Positions 54,858 through 64,000 of a DNA stretch of 64,000 bases are shown here, piece by piece. Source of the stretch: Gammaproteobacteria bacterium (GTDB lineage Bacteria; Pseudomonadota; Gammaproteobacteria; SpSt-1174); contig JARRKE010000002.1 in the NCBI GenBank assembly GCA_037388465.1, positions 1 to 64,000 of the forward strand, written 5' to 3'. Position numbers and translations under genes: made by a program. How positions within the stretch are numbered: the first letter of the stretch is position 1; every line of letters begins with the position of its first letter. The notes under the pieces are model-generated. The model saw only the letters and a list, made by a program, of their open reading frames with translations. It was not told the origin of the DNA and did no database searches.

Positions 54858-55891
54858 GCCGTCGTTTGAAGGCCGCCACCATCACGCTGGCACACGGCAG
54901 CGGTGGCAGCGCCATGCGCGACCTGATCGAGGACGTGATGGTCGGCAGCTTCGACAACACCTGGCTGTCGCAGCTGGAGGATCAGGCGCGTCTGGACCTG
55001 AAGGACATCACGCCGCAGGGCGACCGGCTGGCATTCACTACCGACAGCTACGTCGTCGACCCGCTGGTATTCCCGGGCGGCGATATCGGCACCCTGGCCG
55101 TCAACGGCACGGTCAACGATCTGGCCGTGGGCGGAGCCAGGCCGCTGTTTCTCAGCTGCGGTCTGATCCTGGAGGAGGGGCTGTCGGTGGAGTTGCTGCG
55201 CGACATCGTCGCCAGCATGCGCGCGGCGGCTCTTGATGCCGGCGTCACCATCGTCACCGGCGATACCAAGGTCGTGCCGCGCGGCAAGGGCGACAAGGTG
55301 TTCATCAACACCGCCGGTATCGGCGTGATCCCGGCCGGGGTGAACATCTCGGCCGCGCGCGCCGCGCCGGGCGACGTGGTGATCGTCAACGGCTACCTGG
55401 GCGACCACGGGGCGGCGATCCTCAAGGCGCGCGGTGAGCTGGCCCTGGAAACCGACATCCAAAGCGACTGTCAGGCGCTGCATGGCCTGATCGAAGCCAT
55501 GCTGGCGGCCTGTCCCGACATCCACTGCCTGCGCGACGCGACACGCGGCGGGGTGGCAACCGTGCTGAACGAGTTCGCCGAGAGTGCGGCGGTGGGGATT
55601 CGCGTCGACGAGCAACACCTGCCCATTCGCGGCGAAGTGCGCGGCGTGTGCGAGATTCTCGGTCTCGATCCGCTTTACCTGGCCAACGAGGGCAAGCTGG
55701 TGGCCGTGATCCCCCCGACCCATGCCGAGGCGGTGCTGCAGGCCATGCGCGAACATCCGGCGGGTCGGGACGCTGTGGTCATCGGCGAGGTGGTGAGCGC
55801 CCCTGCGAACAGGGTGGTCATGCAGACCCAATTCGGCGGCGAGCGCATCGTCGATCGCCTGATCGGCGAACAATTGCCGCGCATCTGCTAG
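54854..55891 (+). CDS. hypE: HypE, thiocarbamate dehydratase
   Basis: 345 residues from GTG 54854. The PurM/AIR-synthetase fold is seen in AHGSGGSAMRDL, TDSYVVDPLVFPGGDIGTLAVNGTVNDLAVGGA and RDATRGGVATVLNEFA. The protein ends PRIC, whose last cysteine accepts the carbamoyl group from HypF and is dehydrated to thiocyanate. Completes the Hyp set (A, B, C, D, E, F all present in this window). Confidence 0.96.
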   Translation: MSRRLKAATITLAHGSGGSAMRDLIEDVMVGSFDNTWLSQLEDQARLDLKDITPQGDRLAFTTDSYVVDPLVFPGGDIGTLAVNGTVNDLAVGGARPLFLSCGLILEEGLSVELLRDIVASMRAAALDAGVTIVTGDTKVVPRGKGDKVFINTAGIGVIPAGVNISAARAAPGDVVIVNGYLGDHGAAILKARGELALETDIQSDCQALHGLIEAMLAACPDIHCLRDATRGGVATVLNEFAESAAVGIRVDEQHLPIRGEVRGVCEILGLDPLYLANEGKLVAVIPPTHAEAVLQAMREHPAGRDAVVIGEVVSAPANRVVMQTQFGGERIVDRLIGEQLPRIC

Positions 55892-55913
55892 ATTAAAGGC
55901 CCGGAGTCAGCCT

Positions 55914-56336
55914 ATGGATTCAACACCTCAAGAACTCGAACCGTCCGAAGCCCACCGGCTTTTGCAGGAACAGCCGCAGGCCGTCCTGGTCGACGTGCGC
56001 TCGACCATGGAGTACCTGATGATCGGCCATCCCGTCGGGGCGGTTCACATCCCCTGGTTGGACGAGCCCGACTGGGCGCCCAATCCGCGCTTCGTGGTGC
56101 AGGTGCGCGAGCTGATGCTGGGCGGCGTGATCTGCGACGACGGGGAATGCCCCGCCATCCTGCTCATCTGCCGCAGCGGACGTCGCTCCATGGAGGCCGG
56201 CAAGGTGCTGCTGGAATCCGGTTTCAACCGCATCTATTCCATCAAAGACGGTTTCGAAGGTCCGCTGGATGAGCACCATCATCGCAGCGCCATCGCAGGG
56301 TGGCGTCATGAAGGGCTGCCCTGGGAGCAGAACTAG
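55914..56336 (+). CDS. Rhodanese-domain protein after hypE
   Basis: 140 residues, one rhodanese domain. The active loop is CRSGRRS near residue 84, following ILLI. A longer insert (MLGGVICDDGECP) precedes it. It begins 22 bases after hypE and may share the hyp transcript. Sulfur supply for iron-sulfur clusters of the hydrogenases, or handling of thiocyanate-like by-products, are possible roles; neither is shown. It is distinct from the sHdr rhodanese at 2723-3079. Confidence 0.87.
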   Translation: MDSTPQELEPSEAHRLLQEQPQAVLVDVRSTMEYLMIGHPVGAVHIPWLDEPDWAPNPRFVVQVRELMLGGVICDDGECPAILLICRSGRRSMEAGKVLLESGFNRIYSIKDGFEGPLDEHHHRSAIAGWRHEGLPWEQN

Positions 56337-56410
56337 AACCCGTCTCTAAAGGGGCCACACCTTGCCTGAACACCTGGTCCGCGATTTTGAGACAGATTCT
56401 GTGCGCGCGA

Positions 56411-56869
56411 TTAATCCGTGCTTTCCTGAAAGATCAGCAGATTGCAGTCCAGCCGGTCGAGCAGGGCGGAGCCGACCGAGGCGCGCAGCCAGCGTTCCAG
56501 TCCGTGCCGGGGATGATGGCCGACGATGACGAGATCGGCGTCCACTTCCGCGGCGATGGTGGCGATGCGTTCCGCCGCATCGCCGATCTCCAGATGGCCG
56601 CTGACCTCGAGTCCGAAGGTCTTCATTTCCGCAATGCCCTGATCCAGTATCTGCTGGTAGCGTTCCTTGTCCGCTTCCAGCAGCAGGCCGGTTTCAAATC
56701 CTTCGCCGATCGCCATCGGGCCGGGGTAGGGTGCCACCGAGAGCAGGTGAACGCGGGCCCCGCACTGGCTGGCCAGCGTCGCGGCCTTGTGCAGGACGTC
56801 ACGGCAATGCTGCGAGCCGTCGTAAGCGAGCAGCAGATTGTGGAACAGGGTGTCGCCCGCGGGAATCAT
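56411..56869 (-). CDS. Universal stress protein (UspA family)
   Basis: 152 residues with the Usp alpha/beta fold: an N-terminal LLLAYDGSQHCRDVLHKAA strand-helix, and a C-terminal IVGHHPRHGLERWLRASVGSALLDRLDCNLLIF. The last part differs from the ATP-binding G-2x-G-9x-G(S/T) pattern only slightly (HHPRHG...GSALLD). Its start overlaps the upstream hypC2 stop by 4 bases, tying it to hydrogenase biogenesis. Convergent with the rhodanese gene. Confidence 0.92.
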   Translation of the reverse strand: MIPAGDTLFHNLLLAYDGSQHCRDVLHKAATLASQCGARVHLLSVAPYPGPMAIGEGFETGLLLEADKERYQQILDQGIAEMKTFGLEVSGHLEIGDAAERIATIAAEVDADLVIVGHHPRHGLERWLRASVGSALLDRLDCNLLIFQESTD

Positions 56870-57105
56870 TCCGCCGTTCCGTCGAGCCGGGCGAAGAGTT
56901 CGTCATATAGCGCCCATGAGGCGGCAGCTTCCTCGGCGGTCACTTTTTGCGTGACCTGGCCGAGGTGAATCAGCACATAGTCACCGGGCTGTAACGGTTC
57001 ATCCTGCATCATCAGCAGGCTTGCGTCGCGCGTGGTCCCCTTGGCTTCGCAATGCGCAACGAGACCGTCGATGGACAGGATGCGCATGGGAATGGTCAGA
57101 CACAT
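56866..57105 (-). CDS. Second HypC/HupF-type chaperone
   Basis: 79 residues from ATG 57105, with GAGGAG upstream. It starts MCLTIPMRILSIDG, carrying the essential Cys2, and keeps the OB-fold (LQPGDYVLIHLGQVTQKVTAEEA). It differs strongly from the main HypC (90 residues). As in organisms with HypC and HybG/HupF, each is probably dedicated to one hydrogenase; this copy is divergent from the hynS operon and likely serves HynL. Confidence 0.92.
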   Translation of the reverse strand: MCLTIPMRILSIDGLVAHCEAKGTTRDASLLMMQDEPLQPGDYVLIHLGQVTQKVTAEEAAASWALYDELFARLDGTAE

Positions 57106-57242
57106 GCCGGTTTTCTCCTCCATGCCCGGATTTTTCTGCAACTCAATCTAACACGCGTCAGATTCGGTTGAAACATGCCTGGGGTCATGTCGGGCTTGAA
57201 AAATCGTCCGGCATGAACTTCACTTTTCCGATAGTGTCGATG

Positions 57243-57270
57243 TTGAGAGTAAGAGAAATCGGCGTATACT
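57243..57270 (+). promoter_or_regulatory. Sigma-70 promoter of the Isp-type hydrogenase operon
   Basis: TTGAGA (57243-57248), a 16-base spacer and TATACT (57265-57270) closely match consensus. Transcription would begin near 57277, giving a 60-base leader before the protease gene at 57338. The rest of the divergent gap (57106-57242) shows no clear sigma-54 site. Confidence 0.7.
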
Positions 57271-57337
57271 CGAATGGCGTTTGCCGACGGGTCATAGGCC
57301 TGATTCGCGCGCGCCGAAAACACTCTGGAGCCTTGGG

Positions 57338-57802
57338 ATGGATACGCTGATACTCGGGCTGGGCAACACGCTGCTGATGGATGAAGGCGTTGGTGTGCAT
57401 ATCGTGCGCCGGCTTGCCGAAGAAGGCGCGGACGACCAAATCCAGTACATGGACGGCGGCACCCTGAGCTTCACCCTGGCCGGTCCGCTTTACGAGGCCA
57501 AGCGCCTGATCGTCGTCGACACCGCGGACCTGGATGCCGAACCCGGCACCATGCAGTGTTTCGAAAACGGCGATATGGACCATTTCGTGGCCACCGGCAA
57601 GAAGAGCAGCGTCCATGAAGTCGGTCTCAACGATCTGCTCTCGATCACCCGGCTCGAAGGCCATCTCCCGGAACCCCGTGCATTGATCGCGATCCAGCCG
57701 AAGATGTTCGACTGGGGTGAGGAACCCACTCCCGAACTGAACGCCGTTATTCCCCAGGCCTGCAATCTGGTTCGTCAGACATTGGAACGCTGGGACGCAT
57801 GA
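57338..57802 (+). CDS. Hydrogenase maturation protease (HupD/HyaD/HynD type)
   Basis: 154 residues from ATG 57338. The start LILGLGNTLLMDEGVGVHIVRRL has the conserved acidic nickel ligand; DTADLDAEPG and SVHEVGLNDLL carry the other sites. It cuts the 15-residue tail of HynL after the last histidine. It is the first gene of the hydrogenase operon here, an unusual order since proteases commonly follow the structural genes. It overlaps hupH by 4 bases. Confidence 0.93.
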   Translation: MDTLILGLGNTLLMDEGVGVHIVRRLAEEGADDQIQYMDGGTLSFTLAGPLYEAKRLIVVDTADLDAEPGTMQCFENGDMDHFVATGKKSSVHEVGLNDLLSITRLEGHLPEPRALIAIQPKMFDWGEEPTPELNAVIPQACNLVRQTLERWDA

Positions 57803-58224
57803 GTCTTCAGGATATTCCAGTCTCTGTCGTACCCGCCGAACCCGCACCGGTACCCGACGGCCCCACCGGCATGGCGGATGCCGTGATGCGCGAGATCGAA
57901 TCCCATCTCGAGCAGCTGGTGGAATCCGGCACGGCGAACGCCGTCGACCTGAAAAGCCTGCCGTTGACGGCGGCCGACCTCGATATCCTGCGCGACAAGC
58001 TGGGGCAGGGCGAGGTCAACGCCCGGGTCGACGCGGCCGGTCTGACCGAGATCCGCGAAACGGCCTATCCGGGCGTCTGGTGGCTGACCTATTACGAAAT
58101 GGACGGCGAGGCCATTCTCGACGTCATCGAGGTGACCCGTTGCCCCGAGATGCTGCAAACGCATCCCGAAGATATACGCACCGCGTTACGACGCTTCAAA
58201 CAGGCCGACCCCGGGTCGTCCTGA
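57799..58224 (+). CDS. hupH: HupH/HyaF-type hydrogenase expression protein
   Basis: 141 residues, corresponding to a single HupH domain. The sequence LPLTAADLDILRDKLGQGEVNARVDAAGLTEIRETAYPGVWWLTYY and a final IEVTRCPEMLQTHPEDI is the family core. HupH/HyaF helps mature the small subunit of exported hydrogenases, probably at its iron-sulfur clusters. It is shorter than HyaF of E. coli (about half). Followed 37 bases later by hynS. Confidence 0.85.
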   Translation: MSLQDIPVSVVPAEPAPVPDGPTGMADAVMREIESHLEQLVESGTANAVDLKSLPLTAADLDILRDKLGQGEVNARVDAAGLTEIRETAYPGVWWLTYYEMDGEAILDVIEVTRCPEMLQTHPEDIRTALRRFKQADPGSS

Positions 58225-58261
58225 AATCTTCCGATTACCCCCGCAGATGGAGGAACGCCAC

Positions 58262-59326
58262 ATGAATAACGAAAAGACACTCGGCGAGCATCTAAGCGAA
58301 TACGGAGTAAGCCGGCGAACATTTCTGAAGTTCTGCGCCGCCATGTCTTCGGTACTCGCCCTGCCGCCGACCCGCGCCGCCGAGATGGCCGACATGCTGA
58401 GCACCAAGCCGCGCCAGTCGGTTATTTACCTCTCGTTTCAGGAATGCACCGGTTGTCTGGAGTCGCTGACGCGCTCCTTCTCCCCGACCATCCAGTCCCT
58501 GCTGTTCGACGTCATTTCGCTGGACTACAACGACACCCTGATGGCCGCCGCCGGCGAGCAGGCCGAACAGGCCCGCGAGCAGGCCATGGAAAAGAACAAG
58601 GGCAAGTATCTGGTCGTGGTGGACGGTAGCATCCCCACCGGCGACGGCGGCGTATATCACACCGCCGCCGGCCATACCGCGCTCGACACCCTGCACCGGG
58701 TCGCCAAGGATGCCGCCGCCCTGGTTGCGGTCGGCAACTGCGCGTCGTTCAGCGGTATCGCGGGCGCCAAACCGAATCCCACCGGCGCCAAGGCCCTGAT
58801 GGACATCATCACCGACAAGCCGGTCATCAACGTGCCGGGGTGTCCGCCGATTCCCGAAGTGATGGCCGGGACGCTGGCGTATGTGGTGACCTTCGGCAAG
58901 CTGCCCGAACTGGACAACCTCAAGCGCCCGCTGACCTTCTTCGGCAACACCATTCACGACCGCTGCTACCGCCGGCCGTTTTACGATCAGGGCAAGTTCG
59001 CCAAGACCTTCGACGATGAAGGTGCCCGCGCCGGCTGGTGTCTGTACGAACTGGGCTGCAAGGGGCCGACCACCTACAACAGCTGCGCCACCACCAAATG
59101 GAACGGCGGGGTCAGCTTCCCCATCCAGTCCGGTCATGGGTGCCTGGGCTGCTCCGAACCCAACTTCTGGGATGCCGGCGGGTTCTACAATCCGCTCTCC
59201 ACCGGGCACTGGGGGACGGCGGAGGGCATCGCCCTGGCGGCGGCCGGCGGCGTGGCCGTCGGCGCGGCGGCTGCGGCTTTGGCCCGCGCACGACAGAAGA
59301 AATTTACCGAGGAGGAAAACAAATGA
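58262..59326 (+). CDS. hynS: Isp-type [NiFe] hydrogenase, small subunit (Tat-exported)
   Basis: 354 residues from ATG 58262 with GGAGG upstream. A Tat motif SRRTFLK is at residues 17-23. The proximal-cluster cysteines are Cys62 and Cys65 (ECTGCLES). A glycine stands at the position where oxygen-tolerant enzymes have an extra cysteine, so the standard, oxygen-sensitive form is expected. Distal and medial cluster ligands lie in IHDRCYRR, WCLYELGCKGPTTYNSC and GHGCLGCSEPNFWD. An alanine/glycine-rich C-terminal helix anchors it to the membrane. Group 1e by context. Confidence 0.95.
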   Translation: MNNEKTLGEHLSEYGVSRRTFLKFCAAMSSVLALPPTRAAEMADMLSTKPRQSVIYLSFQECTGCLESLTRSFSPTIQSLLFDVISLDYNDTLMAAAGEQAEQAREQAMEKNKGKYLVVVDGSIPTGDGGVYHTAAGHTALDTLHRVAKDAAALVAVGNCASFSGIAGAKPNPTGAKALMDIITDKPVINVPGCPPIPEVMAGTLAYVVTFGKLPELDNLKRPLTFFGNTIHDRCYRRPFYDQGKFAKTFDDEGARAGWCLYELGCKGPTTYNSCATTKWNGGVSFPIQSGHGCLGCSEPNFWDAGGFYNPLSTGHWGTAEGIALAAAGGVAVGAAAAALARARQKKFTEEENK

Positions 59327-59976
59327 CCTTGCTTGATTTTGCCCGTGGTCCCGGGCTGCAATGGTCGCTGACCATTCTGGTACTCGGCATCCTCTGGCGC
59401 ATTGCCGGCGTCTTGTTCCTGCCGCGCAAGCGCGATCTGAGCGAACCGCGCGGTACGGGTACCTGGCGCGGCGCGATCGGCACGATCTTCTCGCGTTCCT
59501 GGCCGAATGCTGCCTTCCGCTCCCGGGTCCTGTTCTCCACCCTGTTGAGTTATGTGTTCCACATCGGCCTGTTCGTGGTGGTGTTCTTCTTTGTGCCGCA
59601 CATCCTGCTCATCAAGGACATTACCGGCCTGTCCTGGCCGGGGCTGCCAAACAGCATCATCTACTTCGCCGGCGTATTGACCATCGCCGCCATGGTGGTG
59701 CTGCTGGTCCGCCGCTGGACGCACCCGGTGTTGCGGGTGATCTCGAATTTCGACGATTACTTCAGCTGGCTGGTCACCATCCTGCCGGTGCTTACCGGGC
59801 TCATGACCTTTTCCCACCTGGCCCTGCGCTACGAAACCATGCTCGCACTGCATATCCTGAGCGTGGAACTGCTGTTTGTCTGGCTGCCTTTCTCCAAGCT
59901 GGGCCACAGCTTTATGGTATTCATTTCACGCGGCACGGAGGGCGCCGCGTTCGCGCGTAAAGGAGCCCAGTCATGA
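59323..59976 (+). CDS. isp1: Isp1, membrane cytochrome b-like subunit
   Basis: 217 residues from ATG 59323, overlapping hynS by 4 bases. Five membrane helices resemble NarI/DsrM-type cytochrome b. Histidines that could ligate haem lie in SYVFHIGLF, FSHLALRYE, LALHILSVE and SKLGHSFM. It would carry electrons from HynS across to Isp2 and the quinone pool. The order hynS-isp1-isp2-hynL is the hallmark of Isp hydrogenases of purple sulfur bacteria such as Thiocapsa and Allochromatium. Confidence 0.92.
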   Translation: MTLLDFARGPGLQWSLTILVLGILWRIAGVLFLPRKRDLSEPRGTGTWRGAIGTIFSRSWPNAAFRSRVLFSTLLSYVFHIGLFVVVFFFVPHILLIKDITGLSWPGLPNSIIYFAGVLTIAAMVVLLVRRWTHPVLRVISNFDDYFSWLVTILPVLTGLMTFSHLALRYETMLALHILSVELLFVWLPFSKLGHSFMVFISRGTEGAAFARKGAQS

Positions 59977-61334
59977 GTGCAACCGATATCGATACCGAAC
60001 ATCCGCTGGATACCGAATCCGCCCGCTTCAGCGTCAAGAAGCCTGAGGTCCGTTACGACAAGCAGGGTGACATGAACGACGACGAACGCGTTCATCTCGC
60101 CATGAAGAGTTTCGTCAAGGACTTCGGGGCGACTGCCGCCTCCCACATGGAGGCCTGCGTCCACTGCGGCCAGTGCGCCGAGGCCTGCCATTTCTACGTG
60201 CAGACCAACGACCCGAAGTACACGCCGATCTGGAAGCTGGAGCCGTTCAAGCAGGCCTACAAGCGGGAGATGGGCCCGTTCGCGCCGGTCTACCGCGCGC
60301 TCAATCTGAAGCATAAGGTGACGACCGACCAGCTCAAGCAATGGCAGGAACTGGTCTACGACTCCTGCACCATGTGCGGACGCTGCTCGCTGGTCTGCCC
60401 CATGGGCATCGACATCGCCACCCTGGTCGGCCAGGCACGCCACGGCATGTTCAAGGCCGGCCTGGTGCCGCATGAACTGTGGGCCGTGGCCGAGCGCGCC
60501 GAACGCGAGGGCAGCCCGCTGGGCGCCAAGCCCGACGTGTTCGCGGACCGTGTGGAATGGATGGGCGACGAAAACGACGTCGAAATGCATATCGACGAGG
60601 AACAGGCCGACGTCGTGCTGGCGATGTCCTCCATCGAGATCATGAAATATCCCAAGGCCATCGCCGATACGGCCAAGGTGATGAACACCCTGGGGCTTTC
60701 CTGGACCTTCCGCACCGACGGTTACGAGGCCACCAACTTCGGCATGCTGTCCGGCAACAGCGAGTGGCAGCGCGACATGAGCATGAAGCTCATCGAGGCC
60801 TGCATCAAGATCGGCGCCAAGTTGCTGGTGTTGCCCGAATGCGGCCATGCCTACGGGGCCATGCGCTGGAGCGGTGCCAACGTCTACGGCAAGCCGTTGC
60901 CGTTTCGTGTGCAGCATATTTCCGAATTCCTGGCGGAAAACGTGCGCAACGGCAAGCTCAAGCTCAAGAAGGTCAACAAGTCGGTCACCTTCCATGACCC
61001 GTGCCAGGTGTCGCGCCGCGGCGGTGCCATCCAGGCCCCGCGCGATGTATTGAACGCGCTGGGCGTCGATCTGCGGGAAATGAAGGATTCGCACGGCTTC
61101 AACTGGTGCTGCGGCGGCGGTGGCGGTGTGGTGACGATTCATCGCGCCGATCCGGTCCGTTACAAGGCCTTCGAGATCAAGATGCATCAGGTCGAGGAAA
61201 CCCAGGCCGAAATGCTGATCTCGAGCTGCTCCAACTGCCGTCAGACCTTCGACGATGGCCAAGAACACTTCCATTGGGACAAGACCATGCACAGCCTGCT
61301 GGAGCTGGTCGCCGACAATATTGCGGAGGCTTAA
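59973..61334 (+). CDS. isp2: Isp2, heterodisulfide-reductase-like (HdrD-type) subunit
   Basis: 453 residues, cytoplasmic. Two N-terminal 4Fe-4S motifs, CVHCGQCAEAC (about 62-72) and CTMCGRCSLVC (about 132-142), are followed by a CCG-type domain: FHDPCQVSRRGG, FNWCCGGGGGV and SSCSNCRQ. This mirrors HdrD and DsrK. It links the membrane cytochrome to a sulfur- or quinone-side reaction, so hydrogen oxidation may reduce a disulfide or sulfane carrier. It lies 4 bases before hynL. Confidence 0.93.
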   Translation: MSATDIDTEHPLDTESARFSVKKPEVRYDKQGDMNDDERVHLAMKSFVKDFGATAASHMEACVHCGQCAEACHFYVQTNDPKYTPIWKLEPFKQAYKREMGPFAPVYRALNLKHKVTTDQLKQWQELVYDSCTMCGRCSLVCPMGIDIATLVGQARHGMFKAGLVPHELWAVAERAEREGSPLGAKPDVFADRVEWMGDENDVEMHIDEEQADVVLAMSSIEIMKYPKAIADTAKVMNTLGLSWTFRTDGYEATNFGMLSGNSEWQRDMSMKLIEACIKIGAKLLVLPECGHAYGAMRWSGANVYGKPLPFRVQHISEFLAENVRNGKLKLKKVNKSVTFHDPCQVSRRGGAIQAPRDVLNALGVDLREMKDSHGFNWCCGGGGGVVTIHRADPVRYKAFEIKMHQVEETQAEMLISSCSNCRQTFDDGQEHFHWDKTMHSLLELVADNIAEA

Positions 61335-61338
61335 ATAA

Positions 61339-63087
<1,749 letters not shown>

Positions 63088-63091
63088 AGCC

Positions 63092-63457
63092 ATGCCGGCG
63101 GATGACAGCCAACCGGAGTTCGGGCTCAGCGACGCGATCAATCGCGTCCTGAGCGCCGAACAGTCGGCGACCGACGCCGTCGAAACGGCGCGTGACGAGG
63201 CTGCCGATCTGCTCAAACAGGCGCGTGCGACCGCGCGCCGGATCGAATCCCGTGCTGATGCGCGTATCCGGGCGCTTCACCAGGGACGGGAAAGCCGGCT
63301 GGACCAGTTGCTGGCCGATATCCGCGCCGAGACCGAGGCAGTCCGCGAGGCACCGCTGATGAGCGAACACGATGCGGACTATGTGCGTCGTGCCGCCTCG
63401 GAAATGGCGGATGAACTGCTCGGCGTCAGCAGGGGAGGAAAGAAGGCCGCCTCGTGA
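63092..63457 (+). CDS. Coiled-coil protein, possible V-type ATPase subunit G/H
   Basis: 121 residues, rich in Ala, Glu and Arg, with one long helix (about residues 13-85) of heptad character, as in the peripheral-stalk subunit G/H of V-type ATP synthases. No signal or membrane segment. The start follows hynL by 4 bases. The next gene overlaps its stop by 4 bases and can be read as another V-ATPase-like subunit. Low-complexity coiled coils are easily misassigned. Confidence 0.5.
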   Translation: MPADDSQPEFGLSDAINRVLSAEQSATDAVETARDEAADLLKQARATARRIESRADARIRALHQGRESRLDQLLADIRAETEAVREAPLMSEHDADYVRRAASEMADELLGVSRGGKKAAS

Positions 63458-64000
63458 GTATCGTCAATGATGCGGCGTATACCGAGGCACGCATTCTCGG
63501 GCGCCTTTCCAAGCTGCCTTCAGAGCAGGACTGGTCGTATCTCAATCCCGTCAACGACTACGCGCATTTCCTGGCAAGCGCGCGTGCCACGCCGTTGGGT
63601 CCCTGGGTCCAGCTACTGCAGCCCGATGACGGTGCGCATGCAATCGAGCGACGGCTGCGCGCCCGCTATCTCGCTGAAGTCGAAACGCTGAGCCACTGGA
63701 CGGTCGAGGGAACTGAGGATGCCGTGGCGTGGTGCCGATATCTGCCCTATCTGGGCGTAATCGAGCACCTGGCGCGTGAGGGGGAGGTCTACAGCTGGAT
63801 GCGTGAAGATCCGTTTCTCGATGCCTGGATCAGCGGCGAGGATCGCGGTGGACTGAGTGATACATTCAGCTCACCGCTGGCCGCCGATGTCGGGATACGC
63901 GAACTCTGGCTCGCTGGCCTGCGCTCCCGGCTGCCCGCGTCCCTGGTCGAATCGGTCGCAGGAAACACACTGCTGGAGCGCGTCTCCCTGGCCTTGCATA
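63454..64000 (+). CDS. Partial gene at the window edge, possible V-type ATPase subunit C (AC39)
   Basis: 182 codons from GTG 63454, open to the window end. The protein is helical, with ARILGRLSKLPSEQDW and many tryptophans (SHWTVE, WCRYLPYLGVIEHLA). The pattern, short helices beginning near YTEARILGRL and an ERRLRARYLAEVETL helix, recalls subunit C (V0d/AC39) of V-type ATPases, but I cannot confirm it. It is translationally coupled to the coiled-coil gene. Its remainder lies beyond position 64000. Confidence 0.4.
   Translation, partial: MSIVNDAAYTEARILGRLSKLPSEQDWSYLNPVNDYAHFLASARATPLGPWVQLLQPDDGAHAIERRLRARYLAEVETLSHWTVEGTEDAVAWCRYLPYLGVIEHLAREGEVYSWMREDPFLDAWISGEDRGGLSDTFSSPLAADVGIRELWLAGLRSRLPASLVESVAGNTLLERVSLALH

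Noticed and set aside
57170-57200. GG-N10-GC match upstream of the Isp hydrogenase operon
   Set aside because: Only the bare spacing fits; neither the -24 nor the -12 block matches, whereas a good sigma-70 promoter lies nearer the start.

Overview
The window looks like a chromosomal segment of a GC-rich, sulfur-oxidising, hydrogen-metabolising gammaproteobacterium. It resembles the Ectothiorhodospiraceae/Chromatiales and their relatives, inferred from gene content only. It joins three energy modules: the start of a Sox thiosulfate-oxidation operon, a complete sulfur-oxidising heterodisulfide-reductase-like (sHdr) cluster with its lipoate-binding proteins and lipoate-assembly enzymes, and two different [NiFe] hydrogenases with a full maturation set. 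The right edge enters what may be a V-type ATPase operon.

Layout. Positions 1-515 (minus) hold soxY (cut by the window edge) and soxX. Positions 729-2522 (minus) hold a BepA-like metallopeptidase and a small unknown protein. Positions 2723-15672 (plus) hold the sHdr region: rhodanese, dsrE3A, hdrC1-hdrB1-hdrA-hyp-hdrC2-hdrB2, terminator, lbpA1, a dsrE-like gene, lbpA2, terminator, then a radical-SAM lipoyl synthase, lipoate ligase (sLpl(AB) type), a LipT-like flavoprotein and a second radical-SAM lipoyl synthase. Positions 15756-26379 hold ordinary genes: a DUF2892 membrane protein under a clear dyad operator, citrate synthase, cardiolipin synthase, an RND efflux pair, an APC permease and a glutamate-synthase-like FMN protein.

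Positions 26474-32069 (minus) form one operon of transaldolase, glucose-6-phosphate dehydrogenase, a DedA protein and a GH15 glucoamylase. A well-matched sigma-54 promoter precedes it, and beside it lies a histidine kinase/sigma-54 activator pair (32291-35147). Positions 35134-41084 hold small membrane, stress, cytochrome c and hemerythrin genes plus ppsA.

Positions 41472-45983 encode a group 3b-type cytosolic NAD(P)-linked hydrogenase (hydBGDA) and its protease. The maturation genes follow: hypF, hybE, hupK, hypA, hypB, a nickel transporter, hypC, a GmhA-like SIS gene, hypD, hypE and a rhodanese (46107-56336). Positions 57338-63087 encode an Isp-type membrane-linked uptake hydrogenase (protease, hupH, hynS, isp1, isp2, hynL). 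A divergent second hypC and a universal stress protein lie just upstream.

Working together (inference): Sox and sHdr oxidise reduced sulfur. The lipoate genes arm LbpA for the sHdr cycle. The Isp hydrogenase passes electrons through an HdrD-like subunit to the membrane, while the group 3b enzyme exchanges electrons with NAD(P)H. No tRNA, rRNA, CRISPR array or insertion sequence was seen.
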